Shown here in pieces: positions 38,456 to 50,202 of a stretch of 64,000 nucleotides of DNA; position 1 is the first letter of the stretch; every line of letters starts with the position of its first letter. The notes beneath the pieces are model-generated. The model worked only from the letters and a program-made list of their open reading frames with translations, was not told the DNA's origin and made no database searches. Source of the stretch: Epiperipatus broadwayi (Eukaryota > Onychophora > Udeonychophora > Euonychophora > Peripatidae); NCBI GenBank assembly GCA_028023455.1, contig JAQFVV010012434.1:8305355-8369354 (forward strand). The letters are read 5' to 3'. Position numbers and translations under genes: made by a program.

Positions 38456-38511
38456 CTCTATCCTTCACTGATGATAGCAAATAGCTTGAAATCAGCTGAT
38501 CTGAGGGTGAG
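38456..38511 (+). ncRNA. Type I hammerhead ribozyme motif (family B, right arm)
   Basis: Mirror copy of the left-arm motif: CTGATGA at 38468-38474, helix II 38476-38486, GAAA at 38488-38491, helix III TCAGCTGA and predicted cleavage after C38501. Helix I pairs CCTTCA with TGAGGG and, across a small internal loop, CTC with GAG. Core intact. Confidence 0.75.
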
Positions 38512-39014
38512 CAAATGAAAAAGATAGTTAATTCTGACTCTTTTGTCGTTTATGTAAACAAATTTTACACTTGTTTCAGTGGTTTTGGTAAAACGCCATC
38601 TATTGATCATAAATAACAAGTGATAGCAAGTTACGTGAATAACTTGTTTTTGTTTTTCATATATATATATATGAAAAGCAAAAACAAGTTATAAATCATG
38701 TAACTTGCTATCACTTGTACGGAGGTTTTGGTAAAGCTCCATCTATTGATCATATATATATATATCAAAACTACGACATCTTTGTGACACAAAGATAACA
38801 CAATTTCTTATTGTGTCACAATACCTTATAAAATAATATCTAACATTAGATATAAATGTAATAATTGCCATAACTGATAATGATATATATATATAAAAGA
38901 AATATTTAAATAAACAGAAATTTTAGCAATAGAGAATGAGTATCCATTACTTAATAATAATTTCTTAATGCCTATTCTGTTAAATCTACATTCAGGAAAA
39001 AAAACAGCACATAT

Positions 39015-39870
39015 TTTACCTTTAAATTTTTTATTTATACAACTCTTGCTCTCATTGTACTTACATTTCATAAACAATCTAGAAGCATTAAATACCTGAT
39101 GTTTCATGCCTATGCTGATACCTCATTATTTGAATAATTATATCCAAAAATGTTATATGACCTTTTTACTTAATAAATAGATAGTGATTGTGATAATTTA
39201 AATAGCAGATATTTAAATTTTATCTTTTTTATAAAAATTGAAATAAAAAATAAAAATTGTATTTTATTCCGTTAGTATTAAAATTGAAAAACTTCTTGAT
39301 ATATGAGATAAATCCACTGTTCTATAATTGCATTCATAAAAATTAGCACTGATAATTAGGCCGTTGTAAATATTAGTTTTTATTTTTACTAACCATACAC
39401 TTATATAAAGAATCTCCATTTAACATGATATAAAGAATTCATAATAAATGAAGATAAATGGAGACTCTGAAGATCTTTATTTTATACATATTATTATAAA
39501 TTCACATAATAATAATCAAATAATTGTAGAATTCATAATAAAACTTCTGATACTTCTGACAATTTCTTAAAATCTCACTAAATAACGATGTTTTACAACA
39601 TACAAATTTTAAAAAATTAAAATATACCAGGAATTTTTTTTGTTTTTATGGTGGTAGAAAATATTAAAAGATTTTTATTTAACTTTTTTAAATTTCATGA
39701 ATAACAAATTTTTTAACTGCAAGTGAATACAAAGATTTTTTATTTCGGTAATTAAACTAAAGATAGTAATAAATATAAAAAGAAAATAAATAGTCTAACA
39801 TATTGTTCAAATATTTTTATAAATACATTTTAAATTACTCAAATTTTAGTAGATTTTTCACTTTTTTTCC
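39015..39870. other. A+T-rich DNA, nothing recognised
   Basis: A 93-codon minus frame (38826-39107) overlaps the palindrome's right arm and extends to unique sequence; it resembles no family with confidence. Confidence 0.45.
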
Positions 39871-39874
39871 CCAT

Positions 39875-39940
39875 GTGTCATAGCATCGCCCCGGGAAGCT
39901 TATAAGGCAGCTGTGCTGACCACTCGACCACCAACGCTTG
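39875..39940 (-). repeat. tRNA-derived SINE, short copy
   Basis: On the minus strand: GTTGGTGGTCGAGTGGTCAG, then CACAGCTGCCTTATAAGC, then TTCCCGGGGCGATGCTATGA. It combines the head of the SINE at 33322 with the GATGCTATGACA word of the SINE at 12421. A segment between the anticodon-like arm and the B box is missing. Confidence 0.7.
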
Positions 39941-39944
39941 ACTA

Positions 39945-42900
39945 GATTTTTTATTTTTAAATGTCTAATTTCCTATATTCTCAACTTTGATACCAACCAT
40001 CTTCAGAGAAATATATTAATAATTATTGCTAATCACTTATAAAACTAGAGATTACTATTAGGAAGAGGAAGTTTTAAATATATCTAATGTGTACTAATAT
40101 ATCTATGCATCTGTTAATATATAAAATATATACGTAATTTATTGTTTTTCTAAATAAATGTTATTAATATTATGACTATGTGAATTTTCTGCTATCCTAA
40201 TAAACAAAAATCCCATTATTTATATGCTATAACTATAATAAATATTAACAAGTGTTAAGATAGAATTCAATTTTTATATGAACCTAAACTTTTTATTAAT
40301 AGAGCCTCATATCTCAATACATGTATATTTTATGTATACAGAATCAAAATAAGTATGAATATGTAAGTAACACAAAAATAATTATAAATATAAGTTTGAT
40401 GTTAAAAGGAAATTATCAAATATAAAAAAATTGTATCAATCATAAATTGTTTGTTTAAAAAAAGAATTAAAAAGTCAACATTATTATAGTATTTTTAAGA
40501 GTATCTGTCTCATGGCGTATATATTTCTCTAAATTAAGTTTCACTAAGGCATTATTATATTTGTTAACAATTGATTCAGTTATTAAAATACGCTTCAATT
40601 TTAAATGTAAATTTTATAACTATATATAGATACCTTATAAGTACAAATTATGCATAAAAAGAAAATTAATAAAATTTAATTTCCTATAAATTATTTGTAA
40701 TAAAAATGTTTTGATTTTTGATTATTTTTTTCAACTTTTGGACTATCTCTCTCTATGTATATATATTTAATTAATTCGAAGTTTAAAATCAAATACAATG
40801 TGTACATTCTAAAAACTTAAAAATGATAAATACTATACGTACTTAATCCATTTTAGACAAATATTATGTTTAACGTCAATATACTTATAAAAAACAAAAA
40901 AGTATTTCTTTAACTTATCTTTCTTTCCATAGTAATAATAGTTTTCGTTTTCAATTAAGTTATTTAAACTTTTAAATTATTGATCTATGATTCACTGGTA
41001 AAATTTTGAAAACATATATATTATTTTGTTTAAGAAAATTGTTTTTGAGATTTATATAATTAGTTTCACTTCGATTAGTTAATAAAATAAAATTTAAATT
41101 TTTGTTTTCAAGATTTATTTTCTATTATTTTTATAAATCTACATTTTAAATTTATATAAATACTTTTGAAATTTATTTAAATAAAATATTTTAGATTTTA
41201 GTTTTAAACACCAAAATATTAAATCATTTTAATTCCTGTTTATTTCTCCCACAATATATTTATATTATATTCTAATATTGTAAAAGATTAATTTTCTTTT
41301 CTAAAATAAAAACAGCCTTCTATAGTGTCATCTATAATAAGCATCAATAACAGGTCTTTTAAATCTTTGTTCTCAAACCAGTGATTAGTTATTCATATTT
41401 TATTATAGATTATTTAATTGTAAAGAAAATTTATAAATATAAATCTGTTGTTATTTTTGTTAGTCATTTTTTAAACCTTATAATTGCACAAAGAATTTCA
41501 TTATTTCATAATGTCTCAATATCAGAGGTTTTGATACATTTCTAAATATTAGATAATAAAATAAACAGTGTTAAAAGATGGCAATCACAAACTATAAGCA
41601 TTCTAAATATGTTAAATAGTATAGTATTGGTAAATCAGTATTTAGTAATATTTTTGGGTAGTCACCTACAACTTAACAGCTCTAGTTTTTAAATAAATAA
41701 AAAATGAAGATAAAAATCTCAATAAATACTTATTTTCAAAAAAATTATTATTGTTACAAACAATAATATTAATAATTTCAGTCTCTACGGTCAAGTTGCA
41801 ATCTTTAGTATCTATGTAAATATATTGGACTATAAATAAAGGTGGGATTACACCTTTATAGTTGAAAGAAGGTTGCCTTGACAACAGATTGAGATTGTTA
41901 TTGTTATTGGGATTGTCTAAGTGTTAACTGATTTAAAAATAATATTAATATAATAGCAACTTGAACTAAATGTACTATTTTTAGAAATAAAAAGACATCA
42001 CAGAATTAAAAATGTAACACATTAGTTTAATTAAATAGCTCTGGATTTATTCATTTCTAAACTGAAATCTAAAGTTATGATATAATTAGGCTGTTGAAGA
42101 GTAATAATGGCTTTAAATTTTAATTTTGATAATCATTTATTTTTAATTTCATGAAAAAAACCAACAATATTGTGTATCATAAAAATTTTCCTTTGTGCAC
42201 AATCAACAAATACATTATTTATTTACATATAAATAAACAAGAGTGAATTATCAAATTATTTAGTAGTTTGACTTTTATGAAAGTTTACATGTTATTTCAT
42301 ACTTAGACCTTCATGAATAATTATTTTTCAAAATAATATGATGCAAGATAAGTTGAATCTTTTTTATATATTTTTTTAAAAAATAAACTATTAATTGTGA
42401 ATTTAAATGGTTAACATATGTTATAAATAAAATAATTAATTTTATGAGCATTTGGGAAAAATTTAGACAAATAATCTATGCCAGTCAGATCCTTTTTATG
42501 TTGATTTCCTTCTACAGGTTATAAATAAAATAAAATATGTACTTAATAATTAAACTTTAAGATTTTTTTCAATGTTTTTCTAGAATTTACTTATTTTTTG
42601 TTTTAATTAAAAAAATTTTTTATTTATTTATTTATACAGCAATGCAAAATATGCCTAGAATGATGAAAAAACTAAAATGATACATCTTATGCTTCTGCAT
42701 GGTTGCCTTCAGACTGTTTTATTTAATGTTGCTTAATTAAGATTATTTTTAACTTAATTTTTTTTTTATTTATATCAAAGAAAAGTAATATATAATATGA
42801 TTTGATTAAGTTTCAATAATTAAAAGGAATAATTATGGTATACCATGCCAAAAATGCATATGCTATAACAATATGTGTAATTAAATTATTAAGTTTAATG

Positions 42901-43640
42901 TGCCAATAGCACATATATCTAATACCAAAAATTTAAAACAGCTTTTAAAAAGTTTTCTGATAAAACAAAGTTTTTTATCATAAATTTTCAAAGCGAAGCA
43001 GTAAAAAATAATAATGAGAATTTTTAGCATTTTCCCCATATTCCATTTATAAAGCAGTAAATAAATGGCTAGCTAGTTTGGTCATTATTTTACCACTTAC
43101 AAAATATACTAAGTTTGTTTGGAACATAAAATTTTGGGGGGGGTTTCCTAGTTTGGATTTAATGTCTAGTTTATAGATATATGTATAATGTAATAGATAG
43201 CCAGCATCTAATATTCATCATTAGAAAGCACTATTAAACAAGGAAATTTATAATTTATTGATGAGCATAACAAGTGTTAATGTCTACCTATCTGTACCAC
43301 CACTCATATATCTCAAATTGTCTCTAGATCACAGAGAGCAAAGATTCTTGGCAAAATAACAATTGGCAGAGCAGACAACAGTAAACAAAATGTCAACAAA
43401 TCTAACAATTAACAAATTAATATTTATTAATGATTTAACAACATATTACATAATTCAAAGGTAGGTTTAAATATCAGTTATTTTAATATGATGTGATTTA
43501 AATAGTAATTAATTCTTTTAAGCAAGTAAGTAATGTATCTGACAGGTGATCATTTTAATATTACACTTTCTTCTAAATTTTACTTTTAGTACTGTTAATA
43601 ATCCCTGAAGTTTACAAAGATTTGATAATTTATTCTGATG
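39945..43640. other. A+T-rich intergenic DNA, no gene seen
   Basis: One 8-base G run near 43137-43144 and many A/T homopolymers. The frame at 41666-41884 (minus) resembles no family. Confidence 0.5.
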
Positions 43641-43649
43641 TGCACATAG

Positions 43650-43688
43650 AAATTAACAATTTAACGGTAAAAACTATTATATTTTAAA
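43650..43688 (+). repeat. Left inverted repeat bounding the Penelope-like core
   Basis: AAATTAACAATTTAACGGTA and the following 19 bases match the complement of 45971-46010 with one substitution and one inserted base. Confidence 0.85.
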
Positions 43689-43693
43689 TTCCT

Positions 43694-44222
43694 ATGGTTG
43701 CACAAATTTGTAATTTTACATTATCAAAATATAAAGATATTATATTTAATTCTTATAACTTTGAAAATATTAAAATTTATACTAGATATGGTGATAATGT
43801 TTTTGTTTGTGGTCATCAAAACATTATCGATGTTCTCTTATATAAACTGAATAATTTAAATAATTTAAAATGGACTTGAGAATGAACAAAATGGAAAAAT
43901 AAAATTTTTGGATTTACAAATATATAGAGATGCTATATAATTTTTAAACCTATTGGAGAAAAAGGATATATTCATTATAAATCATGTGTTCCAATGATAC
44001 ATAAAATGGGAAGTCTGAAATCGTTTTTGCATCTCAATGATATATTATGTAAATATAGAAGTGATAAAATTTTAAATATTGAACTTTTTACTAATAAACA
44101 TTTAAAGGTTAATTATGATAAAAACCAAATTTTTATGTACAATAAATTCACTTAATAATAAGAAGAGAGTTTGCAATGTTACTTTAGATAATAAAAAATG
44201 GACATCTATGCCATTTGTAACT
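43694..44222 (+). pseudogene. Penelope-like reverse transcriptase, C-terminal part (degenerate)
   Basis: A 61-codon frame contains IKIYTRYGDNVFVCGHQN, equivalent to the RT motif with R-Y-(V/A)-D-D-(I/V)-F. Here the catalytic pair reads G-D-N, so the second aspartate is lost. After a frameshift, ENEQNGKIKFLDLQIYRDA (near 43879-43935) matches the I-x-F-L-D-L stretch that follows in Penelope-like RTs. Further on, HKMGSLKSFLHLNDILCKYR and FTNKHLKVNYDK (about 44002-44120) fit the thumb region. KKWTSMPFVTN, near 44190-44225, leads into the linker to the endonuclease. Several stops and shifts show it is not functional. Confidence 0.75.
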
Positions 44223-44388
44223 AACATGAAATCTACTAAGCATCACATGATCACTATCTCATACTAGCACATAATTGTTTATAAACAAGGCAAAACTCTC
44301 TCCATACAGTAGTGCCACCCTGTGCTAAACAGAGTAATCAATGGATGCCAGAAGGCTTGTGCATAAAATCCCTATCTAATGCCTACTC

Positions 44389-44447
44389 ATCCAATATCCC
44401 CAAACTAGTTTCTGGCTTGTGGCCATCATCAGTGAGGAGCTTTGGAT
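44389..44447 (-). ncRNA. Type I hammerhead ribozyme motif (family A, inverted unit)
   Basis: On the minus strand: ATCCAA and TCCTCA (helix I), core CTGATGA (complement of 44426-44432), helix II TGGC/GCCA with loop CACAA, GAAA, two-pair helix III (A-U, C-G, loop TA), cleavage triplet GTT where the other copies have GTC. TGGGGA and TTGGAT then close helix I. Confidence 0.8.
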
Positions 44448-44837
44448 CTGAGAGCACTGCACCTAGACCCTAGGATCTAATGCAACCCTCCAGCAACCAC
44501 CTTTTATCTGTACTTAACTATGTATGGAGAGAGTTTTGCCTTGTTTATAAAAAATTATGTGCTAGTATGAGATAGTGATCATGTGATGCTTAGTGGTTTA
44601 ACACCAATTCTGCCTAATAGGATAGTGGTGGCTATGGTTGTTAAAGAGCCAAAGACACCAAAATGTATGGGTACTGAATTGAGTCCAGACCCATATGACT
44701 ATATAAGCTATTGAGCTTAGATTGAAAATATTTTTATGTTTTCAATTTCATTCTCATAGTTTTATAGTTAAGTACAGATAAAAGGTGGTTGCTGGAGGGT
44801 TGCATTAGATCCTAAGATCTAGGTGCAGTGCTCTCAG

Positions 44838-44896
44838 ATCCAAAGCTCCTCACTGACGATGGCCACAAGCCAGAAACTAGTCTGGGGATATTGGAT
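44838..44896 (+). ncRNA. Hammerhead motif, core-mutated (family A, first tandem unit)
   Basis: Same fold as its neighbours but the core reads CTGACGA (44853-44859) where CTGATGA is expected. The changed position is in the conserved core, so activity should be reduced or lost. Cleavage would fall after C44882. Confidence 0.75.
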
Positions 44897-45294
44897 GAGT
44901 AGGTATTAGATAGGGATTTTATGCACAAGCCTTCTGGCATCCATTGATTACTCTGTTTAGCACAGGATGGCACTACTGTATGGAGAGAGTTTTGCCTTGT
45001 TTATAAACAATTATGTGCTAGTATGAGATAGTGATCATGTGATGCTTAGTGGTTTAACACCAATCCTACCTAATAAGATAGTGGTGGCTATGGTTGTTAA
45101 AGAGCCAAAGACACCAAAATGTATGGGTACTGAATTGAGTTCAGACCCATATGACTATATAAGCTATTGAGCTTAGATTGAAAATATTTTTATGTTTTCC
45201 AATTTCATTCTCATAGTTTTATAGTTAAGTACAGATAAAAGGTGGTTGCTGGAGGGTTGCATTAGATCCTAAGATCTAGGTGCAGTGCTCTCAG

Positions 45295-45353
45295 ATCCAA
45301 AGCTCCTCACTGATGATGGCCACAAGCCAGAAACTAGTCTGGGGATATTGGAT
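45295..45353 (+). ncRNA. Type I hammerhead ribozyme motif (family A, second tandem unit)
   Basis: Intact: ATCCAA (45295-45300) pairs with TTGGAT (45348-45353); TCCTCA pairs with TGGGGA; core CTGATGA at 45310-45316; helix II TGGC/GCCA; GAAA at 45330-45333; helix III of two pairs with loop TA; cleavage triplet GTC, predicted cut between 45339 and 45340. The helix I internal loop (AGC / TA) sits where tertiary loop contacts are made in natural type I ribozymes. Confidence 0.85.
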
Positions 45354-45462
45354 GAGTAGGCATTAGATAGGGATTTTATGCACAAGCCTTCTGGTGTCCA
45401 TTGATTACTCTGTTTAGCACAGGGTGGCACTACTGTATGGAGAGAGTTTTGCCTTGTTTATA

Positions 45463-45928
45463 AACATGCAATCTAAATTAATGAAGAATATATTTAAAGA
45501 AAAGTATAATATTTCATTTTATGTTCCTCTGAATATTAATCGATTGATTAATAATTCTAAGAGTGTAATTCATAAAATGCAAAGAAGTAATATAATTTAT
45601 CAAATTTCATGTGGATATAATAAATTATATATCAGTGAATTGAGATGTTCTGTGGAAAAAAAGATTAAACGAGCATCAATTATTATATAATCAGATTAAA
45701 AATAGTGTAAATAGCCAATTTAATACAGCTTCACTATTCTTTGACCATGAAAAGTCTTGTAATTATAGGTTTACATTTAATATTGATGAAATAAAAATAT
45801 TAATGGAAGAAAGGAATCATAAGAAGAAGAAAATTAAAGAACCAATTTTAATAGATAAATATAAAGATACTATTATTAATAGGCAAGTTGCAAAGATGGC
45901 CATGCACAGCTTATGGAAATTTAAATAA
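45463..45928 (+). pseudogene. Penelope-like GIY-YIG endonuclease (degenerate)
   Basis: After the insert the frame resumes at QSKLMKNIFKEKYNISF, a linker typical of Penelope-like proteins. It is followed by SNIIYQISCGYNKLYISELR, where I-Y and Y-I-S stand for the GIY...YIG core (the second glycine is replaced). The RCSVEKKIKRA helix comes next. In a shifted frame, ASLFFDHEKSCNYRF, IKILMEERNH and KKIKEPILI (about 45730-45855) match the H...N-H...R-x-x-x-E pattern of the domain. Both the catalytic region and the frame are damaged, so no activity is expected. The orientation is the same as the RT part. Confidence 0.8.
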
Positions 45929-45970
45929 CATTAAAATTTGAAATTCATTTAAAGCTGATCAACTAAAGAA

Positions 45971-46009
45971 TTTAAAATATAACAGTTTTTTACCGTTAAA
46001 TTGTTAATT

Positions 46010-46010
<1 letters not shown>
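45971..46010 (-). repeat. Right inverted repeat bounding the Penelope-like core
   Basis: Complement of 43650-43688; a (TA)n run starts immediately outside it. Confidence 0.85.
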
Positions 46011-46011
<1 letters not shown>

Positions 46012-46046
<35 letters not shown>

Positions 46047-46072
46047 TAACATATATATATATATATATATAT
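46012..46072. repeat. (TA)n microsatellites
   Basis: Two TA runs separated by ACACATTAAC. Confidence 0.9.
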
Positions 46073-46079
46073 CATGTGG

Positions 46080-47945
46080 AAATTAAGTAACAATAAATAT
46101 TCAAGCAGAATTTCTTATTATATATGGTCACATAAGCTTACTATTACAAAATAAAGCTTAAGATGCAATGCATTGGATTCAACCATGAAAAAACAACAAA
46201 TAAAGAGCGATGGTAAGTTGGCTTATTAAGAATTCATATTAGAAAATAAAAAATATACAGTATTATAAGAAAGAAAGTCTCTTTATCAATTGTAACACAT
46301 ACACATCCACAAATATCTCAAGTTGAACTCCTGGGAAGGAAGATCACTTTACCCAATTAAAAAAATATCAATAACTGTGAATATGACAAATGGCAATCAG
46401 AACAATAAATCACAGAGGCCAAAATCCATAATAATAAATTTCCATGGTTTATAAATCTCTAGGATCACTCTATATAATGCACACACATATGCATATCTAT
46501 TTTTTTTTACTTTCAGATGTATTTAACACAAAATAAACAAGAAAACTGGCAATAATTTAAGCAATGTAATGATTTCTATATATATTAGAATTAAATACTC
46601 ACATATTAATGATTTTAAAATCTTCAACAGCATTATTAATTATTAATAAAACTATACACTACATAAGGGAATTAATCAATCTAATTATTTTCAAACTTTT
46701 TTTATCTATTAAAACTTCTCATTAAAAATAACTTGGATTGTAAATAACAATCATGAAATTTTAAAAAAAGAATATTTTAATTTTACTCTAAATGAATTTC
46801 TTTTAAAACTTTACAAGAAAAAAAAGATTAAACTTTAGAAAATCAACTACTTTAGATTAATATAACTATCAACTTATTAGACACATTTTAATATAATAAT
46901 AAATGAAATATAATTAAAAATATATATAATTTATAAAACCAACCATAATATAAATATAAAATTAAAACTTTTAACCTATATATCACTGGCTTATTGGCAA
47001 TATCTTAATAAACAGTTCATAAGAATAGTTTTACTTTAAGTCCAGAGAGGAGTGGGTAAAGGGATACTATTTTCTGGGAAAGTTGGATTATATAAATATG
47101 TAGATAGTCATTCCCATATCTTCTACTGCTTTTATAGATCTGACAAAGAGAGAGTTGTTTCTGAAATGGCTTCAGTAACATTGAGATGTTAATTTTTAAT
47201 GGCATATTTAATGGTAGTAGTTGGCTTATGTTGTTGGTCAGTCGGCAAACACAATTAAACATTCTATGGCTATAGACTCAAACTGGAAGGTGGATTTTAT
47301 TTTCCTGATACTTTAGCAGCACTTAATTTTTACCATGACCGCTGGAAAATGTTCTGGATTCATCATATAACAGGATAAGATAATAATTACAAATGAAATT
47401 GTAATCATAGTAGAATAGATTGTAAAAAAGAGAATATAAAAAGTAGAATAGTTTGAAATATAATTCCCAACTGGTCTTTCTATAGCACTTTTTGTAATTA
47501 ATTATCCCACTCATTTCTCCAGGATTTTTAACTCAAATAAGCCAGTATTTATAGATTTATCAAATTTTTAATTATATCAATCTGGAATGGGGAATTACAG
47601 ATAACAGAATTTTAAAATCAGGAACAAAACTTACTAATTGATTTTTTAAAAGTTTTTAATTAATAAAACAAACTAATTAATGATTGATATAAGTTTTAAG
47701 ATTAAGTATTGTTTTTTTTATATAATTTTTTTCCAGATTGATAATAATTTTAGTTACAATATATATATTTTAAATTTCTTACAACCAACAGTAATCTTAA
47801 CCAACATAATAAATGCAAATTTATTACTGTGGGTACGTATATATAATATAGCATTTATATAAAACAAAACTTATAACTAAAATTAAGCTTGTGCTTGGAC
47901 AACCAGGATATTTGCACATAAGTTAGATGTTGAAATGGCCAGGAT
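46080..47945. other. A+T-rich intergenic DNA, no gene seen
   Basis: Several short frames (47017-47514 minus) show no recognisable family. Confidence 0.5.
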
Positions 47946-47949
47946 CATT

Positions 47950-48840
<891 letters not shown>

Positions 48841-48848
48841 AAAGTAAC
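48841..48848. repeat. Left target-site duplication of Merlin element 1
   Basis: AAAGTAAC, identical to 51565-51572. Confidence 0.95.
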
Positions 48849-48850
48849 GG

Positions 48851-49061
48851 TACTTGAGTATTAACTAAGCTATGACATATTACACCCGAAGGCATACTAC
48901 TCTAATCTTACAATTTTTAAGATAACATCTCCTAGTGATCTCCGAACACACTTAATCGATAAAGTTTGCCCACAGATCACGTGGAGAAGTCACCGTGAAG
49001 ATCGCAAGATTAGAGTAATATGCCTTCGGGGCAGTACATCATATCATAGTTAATATCAAAG
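48851..49061. repeat. Terminal palindrome of Merlin element 1
   Basis: The left TIR and its inner flank (GAAGGCATACTACTCTAATC, 48889) recur inverted at 49003-49061 (GATTAGAGTAATATGCCTTC, then a diverged TIR copy GTTAATATCAAA). An inner pair (GTGATCTCC/GGAG...) extends the fold to about 210 bp. Confidence 0.85.
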
Positions 49062-49259
49062 AAAGAGAGGGAGATGTCTACCATCTTGGCCAAACTCTGA
49101 AACAAACAAATGGAATAATAAGTAAAATTGACTAAAATGTTAATTAAAATAATTAAGAAAATGTAAATATGAACAATAAAAAATCATTAGAATTATTAAT
49201 GATATTTAATAATCATTTGGCCCTGTAAACAATAAAATGCCTGAAAATGCAAACTCTTA

Positions 49260-50100
49260 ATTATGAAAATGTAAATATGAAAAATGAAATAAACCAAAAG
49301 TTTATTAACGATATTTAACAATAATTTGTTACGGTAAAATAATTATAAAAATGTAAATATAAATAATTAAAAATTAGTATTTTCAATAATATTTTAATAT
49401 TCAAACAAAAAAATTAATCAAATGTAAATATGAAAAATGGGATAAACCAAAAATTATTAACAATAATTTGCTACGGTAAAATAATTATGAAAATGTTAAT
49501 ATAAATAATCAAAAATCTTTAATCAAAAATCAGTATTTTCAATGATATTTTAATATTCAAATAAAAGAAGTAATAGCTAAACCCAAATTTATTACTTACA
49601 AGTAACTGCCTTTCATAAATATTGCGATATGCAAAAAGGGTGAAATGGCGGACTTTACAACCAATTTTTCCCCGTACTGTTTCCAGAATGTAATTATAAG
49701 CAATATTTAAGTAATTGACAAACAAAAGGCAATAATAAGTAAAAAAATTATATTTTTTTTTCCATGGTATTTAAAAAATCCAAATTGATTATATTAAAAG
49801 AAAAAATGGGAAAAATTGCTGTCAAATATTTACTACAAGTAACTGCCTTTCATAAATGCTGTGATACTGAACAACGTAAAATGGCTGATTTTACAACCAA
49901 TTTTTAGCTGTACTGTTTCCAGAATATTATTATAAGCAATTTTTAAGTAATCGTATCATGAAATAAAGCTACAATAAGAGGTAAAAAATCATATTTTTTT
50001 GGGGGATGGTATTTAAAAAAAAAGCAAAAAAATTACTATCAAAATTTTAACTATAAACAATTTCCTTTCTCATATACTGCGATAATGAAAAAGGAAAAAT
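49260..50100. repeat. Tandem repeats inside Merlin element 1
   Basis: A unit with AGTAACTGCCTTTCATAAAT recurs at 49601 and 49838, with a weaker third copy near 50057 (spacing about 237 and 220). Next to it, a TGTAAATATGAAAAATG / CTACGGTAAAATAATTAT unit recurs with about 160-bp spacing (49262-49565). Confidence 0.75.
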
Positions 50101-50202
50101 GACACCATGACAAGCAATTTTCCCCATACCATTTATGAAACAAAATTACAAAAGTAAAAAAAAAAAAGGGTATATTAAATAAATTGTACTTACAAATAAA
50201 AG

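Larger units (their letters stand above)
37741..39014. repeat. Large palindrome (about 1.27 kb) with HHR motifs in both arms
   Basis: Arms 37741-38346 and 38426-39014 are inverted copies around a spacer of about 79 nt. Matches run from GCTGTTTTTTTCCCTGAATG at the outside through CATCTTTGTGTCACAAAGATG and a nested hairpin (ACTTGTTTTTGTTTTTCATA, about 38126), to CCAAGTGTTTATGC near the centre. The left arm alone has a 62-bp tandem duplication (37824-37885 and 37886-37947), so it was acquired after the palindrome formed. Arm identity is high, so this is a fairly young structure. No RT lies inside. Confidence 0.9.
44235..45462. mobile_element. Retrozyme-like insert: one inverted and two tandem HHR-bearing units
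   Basis: The insert interrupts the Penelope-like frame; AACATG(A/C)AATCT flanks it on both sides (44223-44234 and 45463-45474), a 12-bp target duplication with one mismatch. Inside, an inverted partial unit (about 44235-44521) is followed by two head-to-tail copies of a 457-bp unit (period from the ribozyme cores at 44853 and 45310), the second cut short. The units carry a TATATAAG word (44700 and 45156) and no reading frame. Tandem HHR units without coding capacity fit the known small animal retrozymes and Penelope-like terminal repeats. Which enzyme mobilised it is an inference: probably a Penelope-like RT. Confidence 0.85.
43650..46010 (+). mobile_element. Penelope-like element core bounded by 39-40-bp inverted repeats
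   Basis: Between the inverted repeats lie, in the same orientation, a C-terminal RT part (43694-44222) and a GIY-YIG endonuclease part (45463-45928), split by a 1228-bp insert. Without the insert the element would be about 1.13 kb, far shorter than a full Penelope-like element, and it lacks the N-terminal RT half. Canonical Penelope-like elements are bounded by long terminal repeats, not short TIRs, so this boundary is unusual. Both coding parts are decayed. Confidence 0.75.

Noticed and set aside
44221-45474. Reading the HHR insert as part of the Penelope-like protein or as an intron
   Set aside because: It has no open frame, it is flanked by a target duplication, and it consists of repeated units; no matching splice sites were seen at the borders.
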